Assembly (NCBI RefSeq): GCF_000019525.1
Contig: NC_010506.1
Location: forward strand, 1,922,001 to 1,986,000
Source: Shewanella woodyi ATCC 51908
Lineage (GTDB): Bacteria; Pseudomonadota; Gammaproteobacteria; Enterobacterales; Shewanellaceae
Direction: 5' to 3'
DNA: 64,000 nt
Position 1 is the stretch's first letter. Every line of letters starts with the position of its first letter. This document shows positions 57,313 to 64,000 of this stretch, piece by piece. Under the pieces are notes generated by a model. It saw only the letters and a list, made by a program, of their open reading frames with translations. It was not told the origin of the DNA and did not search any database. The position numbers were made by a program, and so were the translations under genes.

Positions 57313-57388
57313 TGGTCTCCCCACAGGGACTCGAACCCCGATCGATCGCTTAGGAGGCGACTGCTCTATCCTGTTGAGCTATAGGGAG
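57313..57388 (-). tRNA. tRNA-Arg (anticodon CCT)
   Basis: A full cloverleaf on the minus strand: acceptor CTCCCTA with TGGGGAG, D-stem GCTC with GAGC, anticodon stem GTCGC with GCGAT around loop CTCCTAA, T-arm CGGGG-TTCGAGT-CCCTG, then ACCA with CCA encoded. Anticodon CCT reads AGG. It lies between flgT and the glycosylation operon. Confidence 0.95.
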
Positions 57389-57479
57389 ACGGGAGTGATT
57401 ATACTGGTTTTCTCCCTAATGAAAAGAGGGGATGAAAAGCTAATTAATTTAGTTGCTTATTTCTTATACTCTTCATAGC

Positions 57480-58646
57480 TCACATCTTTATCGCGATGTC
57501 GTTAATCTGCACATTGTAGGCGGCTTTTTGGTTCACTAACATTGCTGTGGCAGTGTCTTGAGTGACTTGGTCTATCTTAATGGTCGCTTTACTCTCACTG
57601 GCTACGGCGCGCATCTTGTCAAAACGATCAGGCATGTTTTCTTGAAGGACTAGCTGGAACGTGTCTCCGACGCGGATCCCATGGCGGCGACCTAGATTAA
57701 TGATCACTCTGTCATGTTGCTTAGCGACCACCTGACCAAGAATGGGGCGGCAGGTTAAACTGGTATCAATCTCTTGTACTGCTTGGGCTAGCACCTTGTC
57801 GATATCTTTTCCGTAGGCTGAGTTCCAGAATCGATTTTGATTCGAGGGAACTGTCTCCTGACGTTCAAACTCCCAGGGCGCCGATGAGGTGAAATCTTGA
57901 CTCCAGATCTGCTCGCCACTGATCCCGTGGTAAAGGGAGAGCCTGAGTTGAAATTGGCGAATGGGATCGCTGCTCCAGAGTCCTAACATGTTGCTCTCGG
58001 CAGGGTTGGTGGAGATATCGATGATCTCTGGAAGCAGCACATATTGGCTGTCGGTTATTTCGCTGAGCCAGCTAGGTAGTCTGTAACCTCTGATATCCAC
58101 TAAGGCTTGTTCTATATCGAGTCGCTCATTGGCGTGAATATGGGAGAAACTGCTATTTGAGGACTGGGTTAGTGCATTACCAATGCGAACAGAGAGGGCT
58201 TTTTCAAAGGCGCCGATATTGCCGTAACGCAGTTGTGCTCTGTCTCTTATCATCGACTGGGGCACTAATATTGCCGCTTTTAGTGACTGGCTGTCACATT
58301 GGGCTTGGTGAGCGCTGGCTCCGATAACATCAACTTTTACCATGACAGTGAGTTTATTGCCCTCTATTAGCTCGTTGATAAGCTCAACTTTAGCGGCTTG
58401 GGACTGTTTTTGTAGTGAAAAACTGTCTTGGGTTAATTGACCATTATTAACCGTTTGAGTACTGGTAAAGCTGGCGCCATTTTGAAGTGTGGCATAGGTT
58501 AGGGCTTGATGAATGGCATCTTCGCGAGCTTTGGTGACATTGCCATCAACAATATTAGACTCCCCTTTGACGACGACCCAAGCAGCCACAGCTAAGTGGG
58601 AGTAGAGCGATATTAAGGTAAGCAGAAGCAAGGTTACAAATTTCAT
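57480..58646 (-). CDS. flgT: Flagellar assembly protein T
   Basis: FlgT forms part of the H ring around the basal body of sheathed polar flagella in Vibrio and related genera and helps assemble the motor. 388 residues with a signal peptide (SLYSHLAVA, cleavage before AWVVVKG). The N-terminal domain GESNIVDGNVTKAREDAIHQALTYA is the FlgT hallmark, and the C-terminal region (LGQVVAKQHDRVIINLGRRHGIRVGDTFQLV) is the third domain. A sigma-54-type promoter lies about 100 bases upstream. Confidence 0.93.
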   Translation of the reverse strand: MKFVTLLLLTLISLYSHLAVAAWVVVKGESNIVDGNVTKAREDAIHQALTYATLQNGASFTSTQTVNNGQLTQDSFSLQKQSQAAKVELINELIEGNKLTVMVKVDVIGASAHQAQCDSQSLKAAILVPQSMIRDRAQLRYGNIGAFEKALSVRIGNALTQSSNSSFSHIHANERLDIEQALVDIRGYRLPSWLSEITDSQYVLLPEIIDISTNPAESNMLGLWSSDPIRQFQLRLSLYHGISGEQIWSQDFTSSAPWEFERQETVPSNQNRFWNSAYGKDIDKVLAQAVQEIDTSLTCRPILGQVVAKQHDRVIINLGRRHGIRVGDTFQLVLQENMPDRFDKMRAVASESKATIKIDQVTQDTATAMLVNQKAAYNVQINDIAIKM

Positions 58647-58743
58647 TTTATATCCATCTATTGCCGTCGATATCAGTGATGAGTGGCGCTATCGACATAA
58701 AAATGACAGTAACAGCGACTGTCAGCCATATGTTTATGGTAAA

Positions 58744-58757
58744 GCAATTATCATGCC
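58744..58757 (-). promoter_or_regulatory. Sigma-54 promoter of flgT
   Basis: On the minus strand AGGCATGATAATTGCT matches the consensus TGGCACG-N4-TTGCW, with GG and GC exactly ten bases apart. Transcription would start near 58732, about 85 bases before the flgT ATG. Confidence 0.7.
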
Positions 58758-58903
58758 TCTATCTTAATAGCAGAGCTTATTAGTGTTTTAGCTGCAGGGT
58801 AAGTCTATATTGGTCATGCTTAGTTTGAATGTTTTGATAAATCGTGGTTATGGGCTTAGCCCATAACCATCAGGTTAGCGCGAGATGACTCTCCGTTCTG
58901 GAG

Positions 58904-60676
58904 TTATTTTTGTTGGATTAATGGGATGAGTTTGTTTGCGAGCCAGCTGTAGTATTTATCATTGCCGTGGATCCAATCATGATTACCGTCAGCGTATTGT
59001 ATCTCGGACAGATAAGTTTCAGGATCTGTGACCTCTTGATCGAATGTCGTCGCTGCATTAAAGAAGGTAAGACCAAATTGACTCCATACATATTCCACTG
59101 CATAGAAATATGAGTAGATGAGGTTTGTCATCGATTTAGACTCTTTAAAGTACTGACAAAATGGTGGATCGGATACCACTATCACTGTGTGTCCCTGATT
59201 GTGAAGCTTCAACAAGATAGAGAGTTGATCGGTGAGATCATCATTAAAATAGTCGACAAACTCTTTTGTAGTGATTTCATCAACGCCTTCTGGGTAGGTT
59301 TGCTCTAACCATTTGGAAAATCGTGAGATATTCTGATGTGTCTGCATTCCTAGGTTAGTGATGATGGTGGAATTCGCTAAGGTTTTATCTTGCTGATGAG
59401 TATTTAAGTTTACTAGTATCTCAGACCAAAGCTTCCTCGAAATGGCGCTCTCGAGGGGAACAAAATACTCGGCATCACACATGGCAAACTTCTTTTGTGA
59501 GAAGCCTGAACCGTTCATAACCATACCGCCACAATGGGGGATATCCATTTGGTTTAGTGAGCGTGATAGTTTACCCATATGGCTGTCACCAAAAAGGGTG
59601 AGGTTCACCTTTTGAGTTTGTTGTTGGCTCTCTTGAAGTTTTTTTGTGGCTTCGAGTAACTCATCTTCGCAAACGACTTCATTAGTATCCGGCTGCTCTA
59701 TAGTGGTTTGAGCTGTTTCATCATGAACTGTTTTAGGGGAACTCTGTTTATCAATCACAGTTTTGAAATGCTGCATAACATAGTTGACAGCTTGTGGAGT
59801 GACAGATCTTAGGTTGCTCTCAAATCTAAAGTCGCCAGCATTGGGAACGGTTATTAGTTCGTATGAGGGGAAGTAAGAAAATTCGGAATAATGATCGCTC
59901 ATGAAGCCTGCAACGGTCCGCAATAATGATTTTGAACCTTGATTGGCAACTAAGATATGTTTGTCAGTCATGGTAGCTGTTAAAGGTACTGGTGATACCG
60001 TTAAAATGATCTGAATCGTCGGGTTGATGGATTTGAGTCTTGCAGAAATCGCTTTAAGATCTGCACATAACTCTTCATAACTGAAGTTATGGAACTGATA
60101 AATAGAATCATCAAATTTGCCAGAGATGATCCCTGGGCAACTGGGATAGAATACATCTTCATTATCTCTCCAGGCCTCAGTCAACCCTAAGGTAAAAACC
60201 AGTACATCTGTGGTTGTGATTGTTGCGCGCATTTCTGCCGAGGCCTCGCTGCGAGCTGTCACTAAATCAGCTAGTGAGTCAAAACCTGCAGGATTAAAGT
60301 TGGGCCTTAATAGATCGTAATACCTGTTGTCCTTACAATAAGTAGCGCAATTAATATCAAGTTGGCTGCCCCTGTCCTCAATATCAAACCATTGCAGAAA
60401 GCCCCTTGGTGTATAGAGGTTACCAAATGCAAAACTGGAAACTTGGTTGGATTCAAGCTTACTTTGATTAAATAGATAACTACCTGCGTTTAGCCACTTA
60501 CCAACATGCTGTGCAAAGCAGGATCCTATGGATGAGATCCTAGGTGTATGCTGATTTAAATGAATGTTATGAAGTTTGGGAAATATCTCGTGTCCAAGTT
60601 CAATATCAGCAACACCAGTACGCCAAAAGGAGCTATCGCCTTGATGACTATAAGGTGTAAATCCTGTTTTTTGCAT
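58904..60676 (-). CDS. GSCFA domain protein
   Basis: 590 residues. The N-terminal GSCFA domain has the name-giving motif in ISSIGSCFAQHVGKWL (about residues 49-64), with YTPRGFLQW and LVFTLGLTEAW further on. A second region near residue 375 (VNLTLFGDSHMGKLSRSLN) resembles an SGNH-hydrolase GDSH block, so it may be a two-domain esterase-like protein. No signal peptide is seen. Bacterial GSCFA proteins are poorly characterised. A sigma-54 promoter directly upstream places it in the flagellar regulon, probably in sugar or flagellin modification. Confidence 0.82.
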   Translation of the reverse strand: MQKTGFTPYSHQGDSSFWRTGVADIELGHEIFPKLHNIHLNQHTPRISSIGSCFAQHVGKWLNAGSYLFNQSKLESNQVSSFAFGNLYTPRGFLQWFDIEDRGSQLDINCATYCKDNRYYDLLRPNFNPAGFDSLADLVTARSEASAEMRATITTTDVLVFTLGLTEAWRDNEDVFYPSCPGIISGKFDDSIYQFHNFSYEELCADLKAISARLKSINPTIQIILTVSPVPLTATMTDKHILVANQGSKSLLRTVAGFMSDHYSEFSYFPSYELITVPNAGDFRFESNLRSVTPQAVNYVMQHFKTVIDKQSSPKTVHDETAQTTIEQPDTNEVVCEDELLEATKKLQESQQQTQKVNLTLFGDSHMGKLSRSLNQMDIPHCGGMVMNGSGFSQKKFAMCDAEYFVPLESAISRKLWSEILVNLNTHQQDKTLANSTIITNLGMQTHQNISRFSKWLEQTYPEGVDEITTKEFVDYFNDDLTDQLSILLKLHNQGHTVIVVSDPPFCQYFKESKSMTNLIYSYFYAVEYVWSQFGLTFFNAATTFDQEVTDPETYLSEIQYADGNHDWIHGNDKYYSWLANKLIPLIQQK

Positions 60677-60758
60677 AATGTTAGCTCCAGATCTTTAATA
60701 ACTTAAAACGAAAAAGTGCCATAGTTATGGCGGTTTACGTTCTTCTTTGCTGACTAAA

Positions 60759-60772
60759 GCAATTAGTGTGCC
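60759..60772 (-). promoter_or_regulatory. Sigma-54 promoter of the GSCFA gene
   Basis: On the minus strand AGGCACACTAATTGCT matches TGGCACG-N4-TTGCW at nearly every conserved position. The start would be near 60747, about 70 bases before the ATG. Confidence 0.72.
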
Positions 60773-60888
60773 TCTAAGGCAGCGTTAGATAAATAGATTA
60801 AAGTTATGTGCAAAAAGGCCGATGTAGTGGCTAGTAGAGCTGTATTAGCTCAGAGAGTGCGTGTATTACTGTGTAGTTAAAGTCCTTT

Positions 60889-60903
60889 TGGCTTGATACT
60901 TGC
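60889..60903 (+). promoter_or_regulatory. Sigma-54 promoter of flgOP
   Basis: TGGCTTGATACTTGCT matches TGGCACG-N4-TTGCW with correct GG-N10-GC spacing. The predicted start (near 60914) coincides with the first base of the inserted MITE. Confidence 0.65.
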
Positions 60904-60913
60904 TTTCTCTATA

Positions 60914-61180
60914 TATACCCAAGCTACCTCAAGATGCTCGTTTCAGAGCTCCCGTAGGATAGCTGAACAAGGCAGTGATTGAGGATAATGGTTACTCCCT
61001 TGTTGATATCACTAACGCAGTGCAGGAATTCTACGGGAACTCCCGAAGGGCAAGGCGGGAAGCAACATTTTTCTGTGTTATGAAATATTGAATTAGAACA
61101 ACTAGTCCTACTATTTCATGCCTTGAACTCTGTCACTTCTCGACATGCTGAACTCTGCATCTTGAAGTCGTTTGGGTATA
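60914..61180. mobile_element. MITE copy 2 (267 bp)
   Basis: It is the inverted counterpart of 22892-23158, with the same length and terminal repeats (TATACCCAA at one end, TTGGGTATA at the other). It occupies most of the gap between the sigma-54 promoter and flgO. Confidence 0.92.
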
Positions 61181-61286
61181 AGATTATTAAGTGAGCTTGT
61201 CAGTGTTAGTTTGCCCATTTGGGATGTTTATTTTTATATTAGCTCTGTCGATTCATTGAATTGTTTGTTTAATTTAAGGTTTAGCC

Positions 61287-61913
61287 ATGCGTACCCTACA
61301 GCTTGTTTTATTTACATTACTCCTTAGCGGGTGTGCTCAGCAGGTACACACTACCAAGTCACCGCTTGCCGACGGCAATCGGTTGCCGTCAACGTCGGCC
61401 ATTAATCATGTTTCACAGCAGATTGCGAACGAGTTGGTAAGGCAAAATGATGCTTTACGTGCTAATCAACCTTTGCTGGTTGCTACACCTGTTTTACTCG
61501 CTGATTTAAATCAGACCAATGCTGTAGGGCTTCAGCTCCAGGAGGGGTTAACTGCAGCAATGCACGATCATCAATTTAGTTTGGTCGATATCAATGTGGG
61601 CGAGAATATTCGTGTCACCCCTCAGGGGGATTTTTTATTGACGCGAAACTGGAAGCAACTGCCAACCGGTATTGCTGTTGAGCATGTATTGGTGTCGACC
61701 ATGAGCATGAGCAGCGAAGGGATGGTGATTAATGCCAGAGTCGTTAATATTACCAATAATCGTGTTGTCTCAGCCTCACAAGCGAGTTTTGGACTTGAGC
61801 AGTTACCAGGATATTTAAGGGCGTCAGAACAGGTGGTCTCTCAAGATGGATTACTTTACCGAGACAGTGGCATGGGAGAGAAAGAGGTGAGAGTGATTGG
61901 AGGTTTGAAATGA
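61287..61913 (+). CDS. flgO: Flagellar lipoprotein FlgO
   Basis: 208 residues with a lipoprotein signal (LLLSGC, Cys 16). The FlgO domain contains INHVSQQIANELVRQNDALRANQPLLVATPVLLADLN and IAVEHVLVSTMSMSSEGMVINARVVN. In Vibrio FlgO is an outer-membrane protein needed for flagellar stability and motility. flgP overlaps by 4 bases (ATGA), so the two are translationally coupled. Confidence 0.9.
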   Translation: MRTLQLVLFTLLLSGCAQQVHTTKSPLADGNRLPSTSAINHVSQQIANELVRQNDALRANQPLLVATPVLLADLNQTNAVGLQLQEGLTAAMHDHQFSLVDINVGENIRVTPQGDFLLTRNWKQLPTGIAVEHVLVSTMSMSSEGMVINARVVNITNNRVVSASQASFGLEQLPGYLRASEQVVSQDGLLYRDSGMGEKEVRVIGGLK

Positions 61914-62356
61914 ATAAGTATTTAATCTTGATAGTATTCTTACTATCTGGATGTGCATCCCAAGATCGATACATAGAGTGGGAGACGCAAAAACCTGAGA
62001 GCTTTCCAAAGCTGACCGCTATTGGCTATGCAACTTTAGATGCCCAACCCTCGAAGAGTAAGTCTCAGCAGGTTTTGATGGCGATGCAAGCCTCTAAAAT
62101 TGCTGCTTATCGTGAACTTGCTGAGCAGGTTTATGGCCAAGAGCTCTCTGCGACCAGTAAGGTTAACGATTGGATGTTAACTGATGATGCGATACAAGCT
62201 TCTGTTACAGGCATTATTAGAGGGGCTAAAGTGGTCAAGAGTTATCCAGCGGGAGAGCACTATGTCACTGAGCTGGAACTGGATTTCTCACAAGTTTGGG
62301 CGCTTTATCAACAAAACAATAGGCCGCAAACAATTAAGAGTGTGACCTATTTTTAA
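61910..62356 (+). CDS. flgP: Flagellar lipoprotein FlgP (LPP20 family)
   Basis: 148 residues with a lipoprotein signal (LLSGC, Cys 15) and an LPP20 domain (ASKIAAYRELAEQVYGQEL; VTGIIRGAKVVKSYPAGEHYVTELELDF). FlgP forms the outer-membrane-associated basal disk or ring of polar flagella. It overlaps flgO by 4 bases and is followed by a terminator. Confidence 0.92.
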   Translation: MNKYLILIVFLLSGCASQDRYIEWETQKPESFPKLTAIGYATLDAQPSKSKSQQVLMAMQASKIAAYRELAEQVYGQELSATSKVNDWMLTDDAIQASVTGIIRGAKVVKSYPAGEHYVTELELDFSQVWALYQQNNRPQTIKSVTYF

Positions 62357-62378
62357 CTTTTAAGAAGTAACAAGTAAG

Positions 62379-62405
62379 AAGTTGAGGATTATCCCTCAAC
62401 TTTTT
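62379..62405 (+). terminator. Terminator of flgOP
   Basis: AAGTTGAGG (62379-62387) pairs with CCCTCAACTT (62393-62402), followed by TTT. It lies 23 bases after the flgP stop. Confidence 0.82.
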
Positions 62406-62633
62406 AATGTCCTATTTCTATCATGATTATTTTAATTCCCCTAGCAGAACAGATAGCTTCCTTTTATTGGGCACTCTTATTGCACCCTAACGATTGAATT
62501 CTAGTGTTAGAGTCATTAACGATGAGGGGGAGGGAGCTGTACTGATTAGCTGATAAAGGTACGGATACAATTGTGCTGTGAACTGAGGGAGCTGGGGGCA
62601 AGTTTAGAGGCGATTAGCAGACTTAGCTGCTGA

Positions 62634-63059
62634 TTAAGCTTTTAAGTTATTTCCTAAGGTCGATATTGTCGATGTCTTACCTTTGCCATTGTAAGTGAGG
62701 CTTGATGCATTTCTACTGGCCTGAAGAGCTTGGGCGAAACGATTGACACTGGCCAAGTTGAGCTCAATTAAGCTGGCATTTTCCATATTAAGCTGCTGAC
62801 ATTCTGCAAGCTGCTCTTTGGCAATCTTCACTTGATTGACGAGAGCTGGCTCAGTAGAAAGCGCTGCTATGTCGGGTTGAGCGGATAAAACACCATCATT
62901 GGCCTTTAAGGCGTCAAGTAACTTAGCTTTGCTGGAAGCCAGTGTAAGTAAAAGCTCGGCATCTTGATCAATCAATGCGCTCTTTTCTTCAGATATTGTT
63001 ACTTTCAGCTCTTGTAATAGCTGATGTTGCTTTTCAATGATGCTGGATAATTGGCTCAT
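62634..63059 (-). CDS. flgN: Flagellar export chaperone FlgN
   Basis: 141 residues, mainly long helices: IIEKQHQLLQELKVTISEEKSALIDQDAELLLTLASSKAKLLDAL is the FlgN pattern. It escorts the hook-filament junction proteins FlgK and FlgL to the export gate. It lies 5 bases after flgM, presumably on one transcript. Confidence 0.9.
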   Translation of the reverse strand: MSQLSSIIEKQHQLLQELKVTISEEKSALIDQDAELLLTLASSKAKLLDALKANDGVLSAQPDIAALSTEPALVNQVKIAKEQLAECQQLNMENASLIELNLASVNRFAQALQASRNASSLTYNGKGKTSTISTLGNNLKA

Positions 63060-63064
63060 ACAGA

Positions 63065-63391
63065 CTAATTGAGATCCTTGAGTTCATTTTCAAACATAGC
63101 GATGTTGCTAGCAAGCTTTTCAGGATCGACTTTATAGCGTCCCTCAGCGATCGCAAGTTTAATTTCAGCAACTTTCTGCTTATTCACTTCAGGAATGTCA
63201 CTCAACTTTGCTTGGATGCTCTGCAGTTGTTGAGCTTGAGAAGTGATCGACACTGAGTCACTTTTAGGAGGCGTGCTAATTGAACTAGCATTATTACCAG
63301 CTTGACTCGTTTGAGTGTTGGTTTTGTTCGCTGATGCCTTGTTTACATGGGCGTTAGCAGCGGAGTTTACTTGTTTAATATCAATAGCCAT
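63065..63391 (-). CDS. flgM: Anti-sigma-28 factor FlgM
   Basis: 108 residues. The N-terminus is low-complexity and probably disordered (Ser, Asn, Thr, Gln-rich), and the C-terminal helices LSDIPEVNKQKVAEIKLAIAEGRYKVDPEKLASNI bind FliA. FlgM holds FliA inactive until it is exported through the finished hook. I choose the second Met (63391) with GGAG seven bases upstream; Met 63394 is equally possible. A FliA promoter precedes it. Confidence 0.93.
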   Translation of the reverse strand: MAIDIKQVNSAANAHVNKASANKTNTQTSQAGNNASSISTPPKSDSVSITSQAQQLQSIQAKLSDIPEVNKQKVAEIKLAIAEGRYKVDPEKLASNIAMFENELKDLN

Positions 63392-63431
63392 CATCAGGCT
63401 CCAGCAGTAAAAAAAAGAAGAACATACTCGT

Positions 63432-63458
63432 GTATCGGCAAGGATAAGTAGAGCTTTA
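63432..63458 (-). promoter_or_regulatory. FliA (sigma-28) promoter of flgMN
   Basis: On the minus strand TAAAG (63454-63458) and GCCGATAC (63432-63439) with the canonical spacing match the flagellar consensus TAAAGTTT-N11-GCCGATAA. It gives FliA-dependent expression of its own anti-sigma factor. Confidence 0.85.
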
Positions 63459-63475
63459 GTATATTTTTACGTTTT

Positions 63476-64000
63476 TTACATTCTAACTTCAACTTCACCT
63501 ACACCCGTGACGGTAGCATGCAGACTTTTATTGGAATGTGTATTCTTAATTCGGATTCTATCACCTAAATTTCCATCTCGCAGCGCTTCACCGACAGTTT
63601 TTATCACGACATTTGCCGAACGGGCGTATATTGAGACAGTATCGCCTTTACACACAAAGCAAAGATTACTACTAAATATAGGTTGATTAGGGGGAATTCG
63701 CCTCTTAACTCGAGTGCCGACGACCTGCTTAATGTCGTCAAATTGCTGACCTCTGAGGTTTGTTCTATCAACGTACTCGATTATGACATCATCGTTGGAA
63801 AGTAAGTCACCTGGGCCTAATGTCTCTCTTGCAACGACAACTGGATAGAGTATGTCTACGCGCACTGAGAGAAAAATTTGCCAAGGGTAATCCAGTTGTG
63901 GGCTATCACAACTTATTTTTACCGTATTGGTTCGTTTAATGGCTCTATTTGTCGCAAGCTCTGCCTTTACGGGGGGGAAGCATGCTGGTGGTGTAATTCG
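63476..64000 (-). CDS. flgA: Flagellar basal body P-ring formation protein FlgA (5' end outside the window)
   Basis: The minus-strand frame is open from TAA-type stop at 63476 to the window edge, so 174 codons are visible and the start is missing. The C-terminal SAF domain shows VARETLGPGDLLSNDDVII, GTRVKRRIPPNQPI and GDTVSIYARSANVVIKTVGEALRDGNLGDRIRIKN; the upstream part (PVKAEL, NTVKISCDSP, YPWQIFLSVRVD) is the FlgA N-terminal domain. FlgA is a periplasmic chaperone for P-ring subunit FlgI. A GTG 63865 start would give a truncated protein and is unlikely. Confidence 0.93.
   Translation of the reverse strand, partial: RITPPACFPPVKAELATNRAIKRTNTVKISCDSPQLDYPWQIFLSVRVDILYPVVVARETLGPGDLLSNDDVIIEYVDRTNLRGQQFDDIKQVVGTRVKRRIPPNQPIFSSNLCFVCKGDTVSIYARSANVVIKTVGEALRDGNLGDRIRIKNTHSNKSLHATVTGVGEVEVRM

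Noticed and set aside
57313..57388. tRNA-Arg as insertion point of the glycosylation locus
   Set aside because: No repeated tRNA 3' fragment or integrase is present on the far side within the window; the locus next to flagellar genes is usual in Shewanella.
63476..63865. A complete 129-residue FlgA starting at GTG 63865
   Set aside because: The frame stays open to the window edge and the upstream codons look like the FlgA N-terminal domain, so the gene is cut by the window, not short.

Overview
The window reads as a chromosome segment of a marine gammaproteobacterium, most likely Shewanella. The supporting evidence is the gene orders rodZ-ispG-hisS-yfgM-bamB-der, xseA/guaB-guaA and tadA-mltF-purL, a cydABX operon, and polar-flagellum genes flgO, flgP and flgT next to flgA-flgM-flgN and a Maf-type flagellin glycosylation cluster. 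The genus is an inference from gene order and protein character; no search was run.

Layout. 1-6.1 kb: housekeeping genes for isoprenoid synthesis, His-tRNA charging, outer-membrane protein assembly and ribosome maturation. 6.2-15.4 kb: a variable region between der and xseA with a methyltransferase, small hypotheticals, and from 9.2 to 14.8 kb a run of co-directional, unrelated ORFs. Three are bounded by short inverted core sites (GTTATGC.. at the start, ..GCATAAC at the stop codon) and joined by long diverged repeats. This looks like an integrase-less array of gene cassettes. 15.4-29.1 kb: core genes xseA, guaB, guaA, an OafA-type acyltransferase, tadA, mltF and purL. 29.1-33.3 kb: a duplicated purL 3' end, a tiny minus-strand transcription unit (structured leader, 25-codon ORF, terminator) and cydABX with an FNR box. 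33.5-43 kb: a chemoreceptor, an RND efflux operon with a divergent TetR regulator and palindromic operators, an outer-membrane beta-barrel, a chalcone-isomerase-like protein and a DUF2947-like protein.

43.1-56.6 kb, all on the minus strand: a nonulosonic (legionaminic-type) acid pathway. A 4,6-dehydratase, aminotransferase, N-acyltransferase, hydrolysing 2-epimerase, PIG-L deacetylase, NeuB-type synthase, NeuD-type acetyltransferase, PtmE-like nucleotidyltransferase, PtmF-like oxidoreductase, CMP-transferase and PtmA-like SDR are followed by an O-acyltransferase and a Maf glycosyltransferase. Most genes overlap by a few bases, which points to one translationally coupled operon that makes and attaches a sialic-acid-like sugar to flagellin. 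57.3-64 kb: tRNA-Arg(CCT), flgT, a GSCFA protein, flgO-flgP, and flgN-flgM-flgA (flgA runs off the window). Sigma-54-type promoters precede flgT, the GSCFA gene, flgOP and possibly maf. A textbook FliA (sigma-28) promoter precedes flgM.

Repeats. Two 267-bp MITE copies lie in opposite orientation, one of them between the sigma-54 promoter and flgOP, and a third remnant seems to supply the -35 of hisS. A separate intergenic repeat family occurs three times; its hairpin changes in sequence but keeps a GGA-containing loop.
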